NCBI GenBank assembly: GCA_000381565.1 | Contig: KB906724.1 | Location: forward strand, 2,420,801-2,484,800 | Source of the DNA: Oxalobacteraceae bacterium AB_14 | GTDB taxonomy: Bacteria > Pseudomonadota > Gammaproteobacteria > Burkholderiales > Burkholderiaceae_D | DNA length: 64,000 nt | Reading direction: 5' to 3' | In this document: piece by piece, positions 53,276 to 61,862 of the stretch | Position numbering within the stretch: position 1 is the stretch's first letter | How the letters are laid out: every line of letters starts with the position of its first letter | Made by a program: the position numbers and the translations under genes | Notes under the pieces: generated by a model | The model's database searches: none | What the model was told of the DNA's origin: nothing | Seen by the model: only the letters and a program-made list of their open reading frames with translations

Positions 53276-54856
53276 ATGCCGCATTTCCGCCCCACCTGCC
53301 TGGCAGCCATCGCCGCTATCTGCCTGCCGTTGTCGGCCGCGTCCGCGGCCGGCGCCGGCCAGCCTGCGCCGCGCCGCATCGTCGTCGACGCCGCGCAGGC
53401 GCTCAAGCCGCTCGACCGCTTCTACGACCTGTCGGTCGGCTCCGACTATCCGGGCACGCTGCAGCGCGACGACAGCATGGCGCAGCTGCAGACCACGGTC
53501 GACGAGCTCGGCTTCCGCTACCTGCGCTTCCACGCCATCTTCCACGACGTGCTGGGCACGGTGCGCATCGAGAACGGCAAGACCGTCTACGACTGGACCA
53601 AGCTGGACCAGCTGTACGACAAGATGCTGGCGCGCCACATCAAGCCCTTCGTCGAGCTGGGCTTCACGCCGCAGGCGATGGCGACCTCGGAAAACAAGAT
53701 CTTCTACTGGCAAGGCAACACCTCGCATCCCGATCCGGCCAAATGGAAGGACCTGATCGCGGCCTTCGTGCGCCACATCGAGCAGCGCTACGGCCAGGAG
53801 GAAGTGCGCAGCTGGTTCTTCGAAGTGTGGAACGAGCCCAACCTCGACGGCTTCTGGGAGGGCGCCGACCAGAAGGCGTATTTCGAGCTGTACGACCTGA
53901 CCGCCAACACCATCAAGGCCATCGATCCGGCGCTGCGCGTGGGCGGACCGTCCACCGCCGGCGCCGCCTGGGTGCCGGAATTCCTCGACCACGTGTCCCG
54001 CAGCGGCGCCGTGGTCGATTTCGTCTCCACCCATACCTATGGCGTGGACGGCGGCTTCCTCGATGAAAAAGGCGAGGGCGACACCAAGCTGTCGCCGTCG
54101 CCGGACGCCATCGTCGGCGACGTGCGGCGCGTGCGCGAGCAGATCTCGGCGTCGAAATTCCCGCACCTGCCGCTGTACTTCACCGAGTGGAGCACCAGCT
54201 ATACGCCGCGCGACCTGGTGCACGATTCCTACATCAGCTCGACCTACATCCTCAGCAAGCTCAAGGCCACCAAGGGCCAGGTCCAGGGCATGAGCTACTG
54301 GACCTACAGCGACCTGTTCGAAGAGCCGGGTCCGCCGTCCAAACCGTTCGAGGGCGGCTTCGGCCTGCTCAATCCGCAGGGCATCCGCAAGCCCGCGTAT
54401 TTCGCCTACAAATACCTGCACGCGCTGAGCGGCAACGAGATCCCGGTCGCCGACGCGCAGGTGATGGCGTCGTCGGACGGCCGCAAGGTGACCGCGGTGG
54501 TGTGGGACTTCCAGCAGCCGGAGCAGAAGGTCAGCAACCGGCCGTTCTACGGCCGCGTGGTGCCGTCGTCGCCGTCGGCGCCGCTGGCCGTGCACATCAG
54601 CCACGTCAAGGCCGGCAAGTACCGCCTGCAGGTGCACCGCAGCGGCTTCCACGCCAACGACGCCTACTCGGCCTACATCGAGATGGGCGCGCCGAAGACG
54701 CTGACCACGGCCCAGGTCGGGCAGCTGCACGGACTCACCCGCGACCTGCCCGAGACCGACCGCGTGATCACGGTCGGCAAGCGCGGCGCCGTCGATGTCA
54801 AGCTGCCGATGCGCAGCAACGACGTCGCGCTGGTGACGCTGACGCGGGAGGACTGA
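53276..54856 (+). CDS. Exported GH39 glycoside hydrolase (526 aa)
   Basis: A signal peptide (1-24, ending ASA) leads to a clan GH-A barrel: SDYPGTLQRDDSMAQLQTTVDELGFRYLRFHAIFHD, the acid/base Glu187 in WFFEVWNEPNLDGFW, THTYGVDGG, and the nucleophile Glu304 in LYFTEWSTSYTPRD. A beta-sandwich (about 400-526) follows. GH39 covers beta-xylosidases, alpha-L-iduronidases and related activities; here a beta-xylosidase or similar exo-enzyme is plausible from context, but the exact substrate is open. It is transcribed with the GH42 gene (3-nt gap). Confidence 0.87.
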   Translation: MPHFRPTCLAAIAAICLPLSAASAAGAGQPAPRRIVVDAAQALKPLDRFYDLSVGSDYPGTLQRDDSMAQLQTTVDELGFRYLRFHAIFHDVLGTVRIENGKTVYDWTKLDQLYDKMLARHIKPFVELGFTPQAMATSENKIFYWQGNTSHPDPAKWKDLIAAFVRHIEQRYGQEEVRSWFFEVWNEPNLDGFWEGADQKAYFELYDLTANTIKAIDPALRVGGPSTAGAAWVPEFLDHVSRSGAVVDFVSTHTYGVDGGFLDEKGEGDTKLSPSPDAIVGDVRRVREQISASKFPHLPLYFTEWSTSYTPRDLVHDSYISSTYILSKLKATKGQVQGMSYWTYSDLFEEPGPPSKPFEGGFGLLNPQGIRKPAYFAYKYLHALSGNEIPVADAQVMASSDGRKVTAVVWDFQQPEQKVSNRPFYGRVVPSSPSAPLAVHISHVKAGKYRLQVHRSGFHANDAYSAYIEMGAPKTLTTAQVGQLHGLTRDLPETDRVITVGKRGAVDVKLPMRSNDVALVTLTRED

Positions 54857-54859
54857 TCT

Positions 54860-56935
54860 ATGGCCTACCGTCTCCGGCAAGTCGCGGCCGCGTGCACGCT
54901 GGCGCTGGCCGCGTTCGGCTCCGCGCCCGCCATGGCGCAGGGTGTGGGCGGGACCGAGCCCGGCCATCCCGACTGGCCGGGCGCCGGCCAGCTGTTCGTC
55001 GGCACCTGCTACCAGCCGGTCGACCGCAGCCGCGAACAAATCCAGCGCGACATCGCGCTGATGCGGCAGTCCGGCTTCAAGGTGGTGCGCATGGGCGACC
55101 TGTCGTGGGACTATTTCGAACCGTCCGAAGGCAAGTTCGAGTTCGCCACCTTCGACTGGATCATGGACCAGATGCACGCGGCCGGCATCCGCGTCATCGT
55201 CGACATCGCCGGGCTGCCGGCGCCGCAGTGGCTGCACCACAAATACCCCGGCGTCAACCTGGTCACGCAGCAGGGCAACCGCCTCGACGCGGCCGAGCGC
55301 TACATGGACAACATCAGCGACCCGGACTACAAGCGCCTGGTGGCCCGCTACGCCGACAAGCTCACCAGGCGCTACGCCAAACATCCGGCGCTGCTGGCGA
55401 TCGGCTTCGACAACGAGATCGGCAACGGCTACATGTCGTACTCCGAGGCCGACCGCAAGCGCTTCATCGTCTGGCTGAAGGCGAAGTACGGCAATCTCGC
55501 CGCGCTCAACCAGGCCTGGGCCACGCAGCGCTGGTCGCGCCGCATCGGCGACTGGGACGAGGTGCGCCTGCCCTACGCGGACGGCCCCGGCGCCTACGAG
55601 CGCCTGATCGACCTGCGCCGCTACTGGTCCGCCGTCACCATCGGCGCCTTGAAAGACCTGGAGGCGATCCGCCGCAAGAACACGCCGGACAAGCCGGCCA
55701 TCTCCAACCTGTGGGACAGCGCCGGCCGCAAGGGCTTCGACTACCTGTCGAGCTACCGTAGCTACGCGCACTACGGCGCGATGGGCTTCTACCCCGGCTC
55801 GCCGGTCGGCTCCGGCTTCGAGGCGCTGATGATGAAGGGCGCCATGTCGACGCCGATCTGGTTCAACGAATTCACCGCCGGCGGTCCCGGCTACTACGGC
55901 ACCAGGGGACGCTCGCGCATGTGGGCGCACTTCGGCCTGCTGCTGGGATCGCAGGCGGTGCTGGCGTGGACCTACAACAGCCACCTGGGCGGCGAGGAGC
56001 AGGGGCTGTTCGGCTTGCTGGACCACGACGACCGGCCATCGTGGAAGCTGGGCGAGTTCGCCGCCATCGCGGCCGATTTCGACAAGCTGCAAAAGCTCGG
56101 CTTCCCGCGCATGACCCAGCCGAAGGTGGCCTTCGCCTATTCGTTCGACAATATGCAGGCGACCAACCCTCCCGCGGCGGACAACAATACCGTGCGGCCC
56201 TACCTCAACACGCCGTACCTGACACAGGCGCACAACGCCTTCGAGCCGCTGTTCAAGGACAACATCGACGTCGCCGTCATCAACATCGCGCACGAGGACC
56301 TGAGCCGCTACAGCCTGCTCGTGGTGCCGGGCCTGTACCTGATGGACCAGGCCAGCGCCGATGCCATCCGCAAGTTCGTCGGCGACGGCGGCACGGTGAT
56401 CATGACCGCGCTATCGGACAAGGTCGACGCGCACAACCAGTGGTTCAACACGCCGCTGCCGGGCCGCCTGACCGACGTGTTCGGCCTGCGCACCAACGAG
56501 TTCTACAACGGCGGCACGCTGCTGACCAAGATCGGCGACGAGGAAGTCCGGGGCAGCATCGGCCACTACGAGGTGCTGGAGCCGTCCACCGCGCAGGCGC
56601 TGGCGCGCTTCACCAATGTCGACGGCACGCCGCCGGCGATCACCGTCAACAGCTACGGCAAGGGCCGGGCGATCTACGTCGCCACGCCGGCCCAGCCGCA
56701 GCTCATGCGGCCGCTGTACCGCCAGCTGTACGCCAGCCTGGGCATCGTGCCGGGCCCGAAGACGCCGGACGGGGTCTACGCCCGCACGGTCGAGGGCCGC
56801 ACGCTGTACGTCAACACCACCGGCGAGGCCAAGGACGTGGCGATCGACGGCGCCATGACGGGCCTGCTGGGCGGCAAGCAGTGGTCGGGCACGCTGCGGC
56901 TGGAACCGCTGGGCGTCGAGCTGCTGGCCAGGTGA
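54860..56935 (+). CDS. Exported GH42 beta-galactosidase (691 aa)
   Basis: A GH42 enzyme: FVGTCYQPVDRSREQIQRDIALMRQSGFKVVRMGDLSWDYFEPSEG opens the barrel. Acid/base Glu186 is in IGFDNEIGNGY and nucleophile Glu337 in TPIWFNEFTAGG. The trimerisation-like domain (DVAVINIAHEDLSRYSLLVVPGLYLMDQ) and C-terminal beta domain (VEGRTLYVNTTGEAKDVAIDG) are present. A clear signal peptide (ending PAMAQ) is notable, since most GH42 enzymes are cytoplasmic. It probably removes beta-galactose from side chains. A GGGAGG ribosome site lies in the end of the GH39 gene. Confidence 0.9.
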   Translation: MAYRLRQVAAACTLALAAFGSAPAMAQGVGGTEPGHPDWPGAGQLFVGTCYQPVDRSREQIQRDIALMRQSGFKVVRMGDLSWDYFEPSEGKFEFATFDWIMDQMHAAGIRVIVDIAGLPAPQWLHHKYPGVNLVTQQGNRLDAAERYMDNISDPDYKRLVARYADKLTRRYAKHPALLAIGFDNEIGNGYMSYSEADRKRFIVWLKAKYGNLAALNQAWATQRWSRRIGDWDEVRLPYADGPGAYERLIDLRRYWSAVTIGALKDLEAIRRKNTPDKPAISNLWDSAGRKGFDYLSSYRSYAHYGAMGFYPGSPVGSGFEALMMKGAMSTPIWFNEFTAGGPGYYGTRGRSRMWAHFGLLLGSQAVLAWTYNSHLGGEEQGLFGLLDHDDRPSWKLGEFAAIAADFDKLQKLGFPRMTQPKVAFAYSFDNMQATNPPAADNNTVRPYLNTPYLTQAHNAFEPLFKDNIDVAVINIAHEDLSRYSLLVVPGLYLMDQASADAIRKFVGDGGTVIMTALSDKVDAHNQWFNTPLPGRLTDVFGLRTNEFYNGGTLLTKIGDEEVRGSIGHYEVLEPSTAQALARFTNVDGTPPAITVNSYGKGRAIYVATPAQPQLMRPLYRQLYASLGIVPGPKTPDGVYARTVEGRTLYVNTTGEAKDVAIDGAMTGLLGGKQWSGTLRLEPLGVELLAR

Positions 56936-56947
56936 GTCCGGCAACCG

Positions 56948-56972
56948 GCGCCCCGCCGCAACGGCGGGGCGC
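56948..56972. terminator. 11-bp GC hairpin between GH42 and GH74 genes
   Basis: GCGCCCCGCCG and CGGCGGGGCGC pair perfectly around a CAA loop, between two convergent stop codons. No T-run is present on either side, so it is a terminator-like hairpin only. Confidence 0.55.
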
Positions 56973-56987
56973 TTGCCCGGCCGGCCG

Positions 56988-59252
56988 TCAATTGGCCGAG
57001 GTGCCGTACAGGATGCCGCGGCCGTTGGTGCCGATGTACACCGTGCCGTAGGTCTTCGGATCGCCGCTGATCACGTGGTTGGTGCCGTACCACTGGTGCT
57101 GGTCGTCATTGATGCGCAGCCAGGTGTTGCCGCCGTCGATGGAGCGGTGGATGCCCCACACGCCGCCGGCCGTGCCTTCCACATACATGGCCGGATAGCT
57201 GGCGCCCGGCGCCGCCTTGCCGAAGCCCAGCGCCCCGGCCTGCGTGACGCCCGGCGCCTTGACCCAGGCGCCCCAGCCCGAGGTCGAGGTGTGATACAGG
57301 CCGGTGTAGGTGACCAGCCAGACATCGCCGCCCAGCCCGGCCGGCGCGACCAGCTGGTCGCCCCATGCGATCAGGCCGGCATTGGTGGCGGCCCAGCTCG
57401 CGCCCTTGTCGCTGCTGGTGTAGAACGCCCCCGTCTCGCGCTGGTAGGCGTAGAACAGCTTGGCGTGGTAGCCGTCGGCGACGATCTTCACGTTGTTCGG
57501 CAGCGCGCCGTTCAGCGAGTTCCACGAATAGGCGTTGTTGTTGGAGTAGGCCGGCGGCGCGTCCTTGGGCGCCCACAGGATGGCCGAACCGTCGGCGTTG
57601 ACCGCGATATTGCCGCCGCCGTCGATGGCGGTGCCGTTGCTGTTGAACGGGCTCCAGCTGTAGCCGCCGTTCCACGAGATGGCGCCGTAGTGCTTGACGG
57701 CGTTGTAGGCGTCTTCCCCGACCCGCACCACGAGGGTGGAGTTGGTCTTCGCGTAGTCCATGCTGGTGACGTTGTTGCAGGTCGGATTCGAGAACGACAG
57801 GCCGGGCGCCGTGGTCACGCTGGCGTGGACGAAACCGCAGACGTCGCCGCCGCCGCTGATCAGCGGCGTCGAGCCGTACTGGTTCGGCGGCGGCGAGATC
57901 AGCACGTTGAGCACGGTTTCCTCGATGCCGTTCTCGCCGTAGGCCCAGGTCGGATTGGCGGCCGTCAGGTTGTTGCTCTCCATGACGCCGCCGCCGGATG
58001 TGACGAAGGCGTGGCCGGTGTTGAACGGGTCCAGCACCGAGGCGCTCCAGTTGCCCAGGTTGTGGATGGGGCCGTACACCGTGTTCCACGGCGCCGCGCT
58101 GCTGTCGAAGCTGGCCGTGGCCACCAGGTCGGTCCAGCTGGCGCCGCCGTCGTTGGACACATAGGCGGTCTCGCCCTGGGAGTCGTAGCGGTCGATGGTG
58201 TTGACCATCAGCCGGCCCGCATGGCTGGGATCGACCGACAGGCCGGAGAAACCCCAGCTGTATTCGCCATTGCTGTTGTTGCTGCTCCACGGCGTGATAT
58301 AGGCCCACTGCTTGTTGGCGATGTTGTACTTCCACACCTGGCCCTTGGTCAGTCCGTCGGGCCCGTAGTGCTCCCACACCTTGCCGTTGCCGTCGACGTT
58401 GCTGGTCCAGGCCGCGAACGTGATGTAGAGGTTGCCGTCCGGCCCGATCTGGCCGCGTTGCGGCAGCAGGCCGCCCGGCCCGCCCCAGATCGGCGACCAG
58501 GTGTTGCCGCCGTCGGTGCTCTGGTACAGCTTGGAGCCGGTCTGCTCGGCGGTCTTGGTGTTGATGCCGGCGAAGATGATCGGCGTGGCCTGTCCGGCGG
58601 CGCCGGAACCTTTGTGGAAGGCGACGAAGGAGACGCCGGCGCCGCTGCTGTCGTTCGACAGCGCAGGGAAGCCGCTCACCTGGGACCAGCTGGTGCCGCC
58701 GTTGCTGCTCTTCCACAGCCCGTTCTTGCCGCCGTTGCCCGCGTAATTGCCGGTGCCGTAGAACAGCACCGAGCCCAGGTTGGGATCGACCATCAGGCGC
58801 TCGCCCACTTGCCGGCCGTGCTCGTTGCCGCCGGCCGTAAAGCTCAGCGGCACCTGCGTGAACGTAGTGCCCTGGTTGTTGGAGATCATCAGCACGGCGT
58901 TGCCGCCGCTGTAATAGATGCCGCCGACCACGTACAGCTTGTTCGGATCGCGCGGGTCGACGGCGATGGCGTCGATGCCGCTCATGCTGAACTGCGCCGA
59001 CGAGATCGCGTCGTTGAGCGGGGTCCAGGTGCGGCTGGCGGCGCTGTAGCGGTAGACGCCGCCGACGTCGGTGCGCGCGTAGAACAGGCCCTGCTGCCCG
59101 GGGTGGGCGATGATGCCGGGCACATAGCCGCTGCCGCCGATCTTGACGTTGTTCCAGCTATAGGCCGGTGCGGCCGCCTGCGCCGGCATGGCGATGATGT
59201 TGGCGGCAAACAGCGACAACAACAGTGCGTTGTACAGCAATGGTTTTTTCAT
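56988..59252 (-). CDS. Exported GH74 xyloglucanase-like enzyme (754 aa)
   Basis: A signal peptide (ending PAQA-A) is followed by the two seven-bladed propellers of GH74. APAYSWNNVKIGGSGYVPGIIAHPGQQGLFYARTDVGGVYRY contains the first catalytic Asp, and the second catalytic Asp is expected near residue 470-480 (GGGDVCGFVHASV). Repeated Asp/Trp-box-like motifs occur throughout (SNNQGTTFTQV, STDGGNTWSPI, SNDGGASWTDL, SIDGGNTWLRI). GH74 enzymes cut the beta-1,4-glucan backbone of xyloglucan. With two fucosidases and two beta-galactosidases nearby this points to fucogalacto-xyloglucan. An AGGAGACC ribosome site precedes the ATG. No carbohydrate-binding module is attached. Confidence 0.92.
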   Translation of the reverse strand: MKKPLLYNALLLSLFAANIIAMPAQAAAPAYSWNNVKIGGSGYVPGIIAHPGQQGLFYARTDVGGVYRYSAASRTWTPLNDAISSAQFSMSGIDAIAVDPRDPNKLYVVGGIYYSGGNAVLMISNNQGTTFTQVPLSFTAGGNEHGRQVGERLMVDPNLGSVLFYGTGNYAGNGGKNGLWKSSNGGTSWSQVSGFPALSNDSSGAGVSFVAFHKGSGAAGQATPIIFAGINTKTAEQTGSKLYQSTDGGNTWSPIWGGPGGLLPQRGQIGPDGNLYITFAAWTSNVDGNGKVWEHYGPDGLTKGQVWKYNIANKQWAYITPWSSNNSNGEYSWGFSGLSVDPSHAGRLMVNTIDRYDSQGETAYVSNDGGASWTDLVATASFDSSAAPWNTVYGPIHNLGNWSASVLDPFNTGHAFVTSGGGVMESNNLTAANPTWAYGENGIEETVLNVLISPPPNQYGSTPLISGGGDVCGFVHASVTTAPGLSFSNPTCNNVTSMDYAKTNSTLVVRVGEDAYNAVKHYGAISWNGGYSWSPFNSNGTAIDGGGNIAVNADGSAILWAPKDAPPAYSNNNAYSWNSLNGALPNNVKIVADGYHAKLFYAYQRETGAFYTSSDKGASWAATNAGLIAWGDQLVAPAGLGGDVWLVTYTGLYHTSTSGWGAWVKAPGVTQAGALGFGKAAPGASYPAMYVEGTAGGVWGIHRSIDGGNTWLRINDDQHQWYGTNHVISGDPKTYGTVYIGTNGRGILYGTSAN

Positions 59253-59406
59253 TTCTGGGGGTCTCCTCTGGTCTTCAATTGGCCACGCGGGAACTGCCCA
59301 GGTGATGCCGAAGCGGGCAGCTGGATTTCAGTGTGATCAAACCCGGCGGGCGTCGCAATCATGAAAACCGCCAAAGGCGCGGTGAAATTGAGCGGCACCG
59401 TCGCCG

Positions 59407-59427
59407 TTATGGAAATCACCAAGCGGC
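59407..59427 (+). promoter_or_regulatory. Shared upstream element of the second fucosidase gene
   Basis: TTATGGAAATCACCAAGCGG (59407-59426) is the counterpart of the element at 53162, again 71 nt before a GGTGCTAGCATCGC box. Confidence 0.6.
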
Positions 59428-59477
59428 GGAACGATATTTCTCAGCCGTACCGGCGGCTGCGCCGCACGCCGGCGGCC

Positions 59478-59491
59478 GGTGCTAGCATCGC
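59478..59491 (+). promoter_or_regulatory. GGTGCTAGCATCGC core promoter-like box of the second fucosidase gene
   Basis: Identical over 14 nt to 53233-53246 and followed by the same AGGAGACC ribosome site before the ATG. Confidence 0.5.
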
Positions 59492-59528
59492 CGCCAACAT
59501 CAAAAAATAGAATCAGGAGACCAACCCC

Positions 59529-61841
59529 ATGCGGAATATCCAGCACCTGTGCCTGAGCGCGCTCGCGTCCGTCTGCCTGCCGCTGGCGGCGGCGCCCGCG
59601 ACCGGCCCGATTCCCTACGCGACGGAGCAGGTGATCGGCGCCGGCGACAGCGCCGCCGTGATGGCCGAGAAGGCGGCCAAGGTGCTGCCGCGCCCCAACC
59701 AGAGCGCCTGGATGCGGCTCGAGCGCACCTTCTTCCTGCACTTCGGCGTCAACACCTTCAATGAAGTGGAGTGGGGCAGCGGGCGCGAGTCGCCGTCGCT
59801 GTTCAACCCCGGCGCGCTCGACGCGCGCCAGTGGCTGGGCGCGGTCAAGCAGTTCGACGGCAAGATGATCGTGCTGGTGGCCAAGCACCACGACGGCTTC
59901 TCCATGTGGCCGAGCCGCTACACGGCGCACTCGTCCGCCGCCAGCCCGTGGCGCGGCGGCAAGGGCGACCTGGTGCGCGAGGTGGCCGACGCCGCGCGCG
60001 CGGCCGGCGTCAAGCTGGGCATCTACCTGTCGCCGGCCGACCTGTACCAGCTCAAGACCAACCCGTCCAACCCGGCCGGCTACTACGGCAACGGCAGCGC
60101 GGCTGTGATGTCGGCCATCCCCACCGACCCGGCCAGCTTCCAGAGCGACCCGTCCAGGGGCCGCGCGCCGACGCCCGGCTTCCACAGCTACCGCTACCGG
60201 GTCAACGATTACAACCGCTACTTCCTCAACCAGCTGTACGAGCTGCTGACGCAATACGGCCCGGTGCACGAGGTGTGGTTCGACGGCGCCAATCCCGACC
60301 CGAGCGTGGCGGAAACCTACGACTACGGGGCATGGTACGACTTGATCCGCAAACTGCAGCCGCAGGCCGTCATCATGGGCAAGGGGCCCGATGTGCGCTG
60401 GGTCGGCACCGAAAGCGGCTACGGCCGCACCACCGAATGGAGCGTGGTCCCGCTGCCGGCCGCGCCGCAACAGTTCCGCTGGCCCGACATGCACGGCGAC
60501 CTCGGCGGCCGCGACCAGCTCAAGCCGGGCGCGCACCTGTGGTGGTATCCGGCCGAGACCAACGTCACCATGCTGGCCAACGGCCAGTGGTTCTGGGCCC
60601 GCGACAAGCGCCCGCGTCCGGTCACGCAGCTGGTGGACATCTTTTATTCGTCGATCGGCCGCAACGGCAACCTGATCCTGAACCTGTCGCCCGACCGGCG
60701 CGGCCTGCTGCCGGACGACCAGGTCGCCGCGCTGGGCCAGGTGGGCGAGATCGTGCGCGCCACCTTCGCCACCGACCTGGCGGCCGGCGCCAGGGCATCG
60801 GCCGACCGCGCCGCGCCGCGCCACGCCGCCGGCGCCGCGCTGGACGGCAAGCTCGACACATGGTGGCAGGCCGCCCCCGGCCGCGGCGACGCCACGCTGA
60901 CGCTGGCCCTGCGCAAGCCGTCGCGCTTCGACGTGGTGTCGCTGCAGGAAGCGGTGGACCAGCGCGGCCAGCGTATCGAATCGTTCGCCATCGACACCTG
61001 GGACGGCGCGGCCTGGGTCGCGGCCCGGCCGATCGCATCGGACCAGCTGACCACGGTCGGCCACCGCCGCCTGGTGCGGCTGCAGTCGCCCGTGACCACC
61101 GACCGCGTGCGGGTGCGCATCACCGGCGCGCGGCTGGCGCCGACCCTGGCCGAGGTCGGCCTGTACCTGCAATCGACCGAGCTGCTGCCGCCGGCCATCG
61201 CCGACCGCGACGCCGACGGCAGGGTGGCCATCAGCCATCCGGGCGGCGGCACCATCGTCTACACCACCGACGGTTCGGCGCCCGTAGCCGGCTCGCCGGT
61301 GTACGGCGCGCCGCTGGCGCTGGCGGCCAGCGGCGTGGTGCGGGCCGCGCGGCTGCTGCCGGACGGACGCCTCGGCGTGGCCGGCCGGCGCGAGTTCATC
61401 GGCCTGTCGCCGCGCGGCTGGAGGGTGGTGGCGGTCGACAACGAGGACGCCAGACAGCCGGCCACATTCGCCATCGACGGCGATCCGGCCACCTACTGGA
61501 ACACCAGCTGGGGCGAGGACGTGAAGCTGCCGCACGCCATCACGGTCGACATGGGCCAGGCGCACCGCATCGCCGGCCTGGTCTACCTGCCGCGGCAGGA
61601 CGGCCAGCTCGGCGGCACGGTCGAGAACTTCCGCTTCGACACCAGCGAGGACGGCGTGCACTGGCGCGCCGCCATCGAGCGCGGCACCTTCGCCAACATC
61701 CGCAACAACCCGGACAGCCAGCAGGCGCGCTGCGCCCCGGTGAGCGCGCGCTACTTCCGCTTCACCGCGCTCGACGAGGTGTGGCGCGGCGGCGCGACCA
61801 ACGCGGCGGAACTTTCCGTGATCCCGGCCAGCGCCGAATAA
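59529..61841 (+). CDS. Exported GH29 alpha-L-fucosidase with C-terminal F5/8-type domains (770 aa)
   Basis: After a signal peptide (ending AAAPA) comes a GH29 catalytic domain of a different branch from the first fucosidase: RTFFLHFGVNTFNEVEWGSG, VLVAKHHDGFSMWPSRYT, KLGIYLSPADLY, nucleophile Asp252 in PVHEVWFDGANPD, and NGNLILNLSPDRRGLLP. Residues about 415-540 and 625-765 look like F5/8 type C (discoidin) carbohydrate-binding domains (AALDGKLDTWWQAAPG; FAIDGDPATYWNTSWGED with ARYFRFTALDEV). A chitobiase-like Fn3-associated unit lies between them (GGGTIVYTTDGSAPVAGSPVY). The branch often acts on fucose linked alpha-1,3/1,4. It is followed after 21 nt by the GH2 gene. Confidence 0.9.
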   Translation: MRNIQHLCLSALASVCLPLAAAPATGPIPYATEQVIGAGDSAAVMAEKAAKVLPRPNQSAWMRLERTFFLHFGVNTFNEVEWGSGRESPSLFNPGALDARQWLGAVKQFDGKMIVLVAKHHDGFSMWPSRYTAHSSAASPWRGGKGDLVREVADAARAAGVKLGIYLSPADLYQLKTNPSNPAGYYGNGSAAVMSAIPTDPASFQSDPSRGRAPTPGFHSYRYRVNDYNRYFLNQLYELLTQYGPVHEVWFDGANPDPSVAETYDYGAWYDLIRKLQPQAVIMGKGPDVRWVGTESGYGRTTEWSVVPLPAAPQQFRWPDMHGDLGGRDQLKPGAHLWWYPAETNVTMLANGQWFWARDKRPRPVTQLVDIFYSSIGRNGNLILNLSPDRRGLLPDDQVAALGQVGEIVRATFATDLAAGARASADRAAPRHAAGAALDGKLDTWWQAAPGRGDATLTLALRKPSRFDVVSLQEAVDQRGQRIESFAIDTWDGAAWVAARPIASDQLTTVGHRRLVRLQSPVTTDRVRVRITGARLAPTLAEVGLYLQSTELLPPAIADRDADGRVAISHPGGGTIVYTTDGSAPVAGSPVYGAPLALAASGVVRAARLLPDGRLGVAGRREFIGLSPRGWRVVAVDNEDARQPATFAIDGDPATYWNTSWGEDVKLPHAITVDMGQAHRIAGLVYLPRQDGQLGGTVENFRFDTSEDGVHWRAAIERGTFANIRNNPDSQQARCAPVSARYFRFTALDEVWRGGATNAAELSVIPASAE

Positions 61842-61862
61842 GCCTCCTCGCGACGACCGACC

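Noticed and set aside
53255..56293. A roughly 1000-codon minus-strand frame opposite GH39/GH42
   Set aside because: Same codon-composition artefact; the opposite strand has catalytic motifs of two known families.
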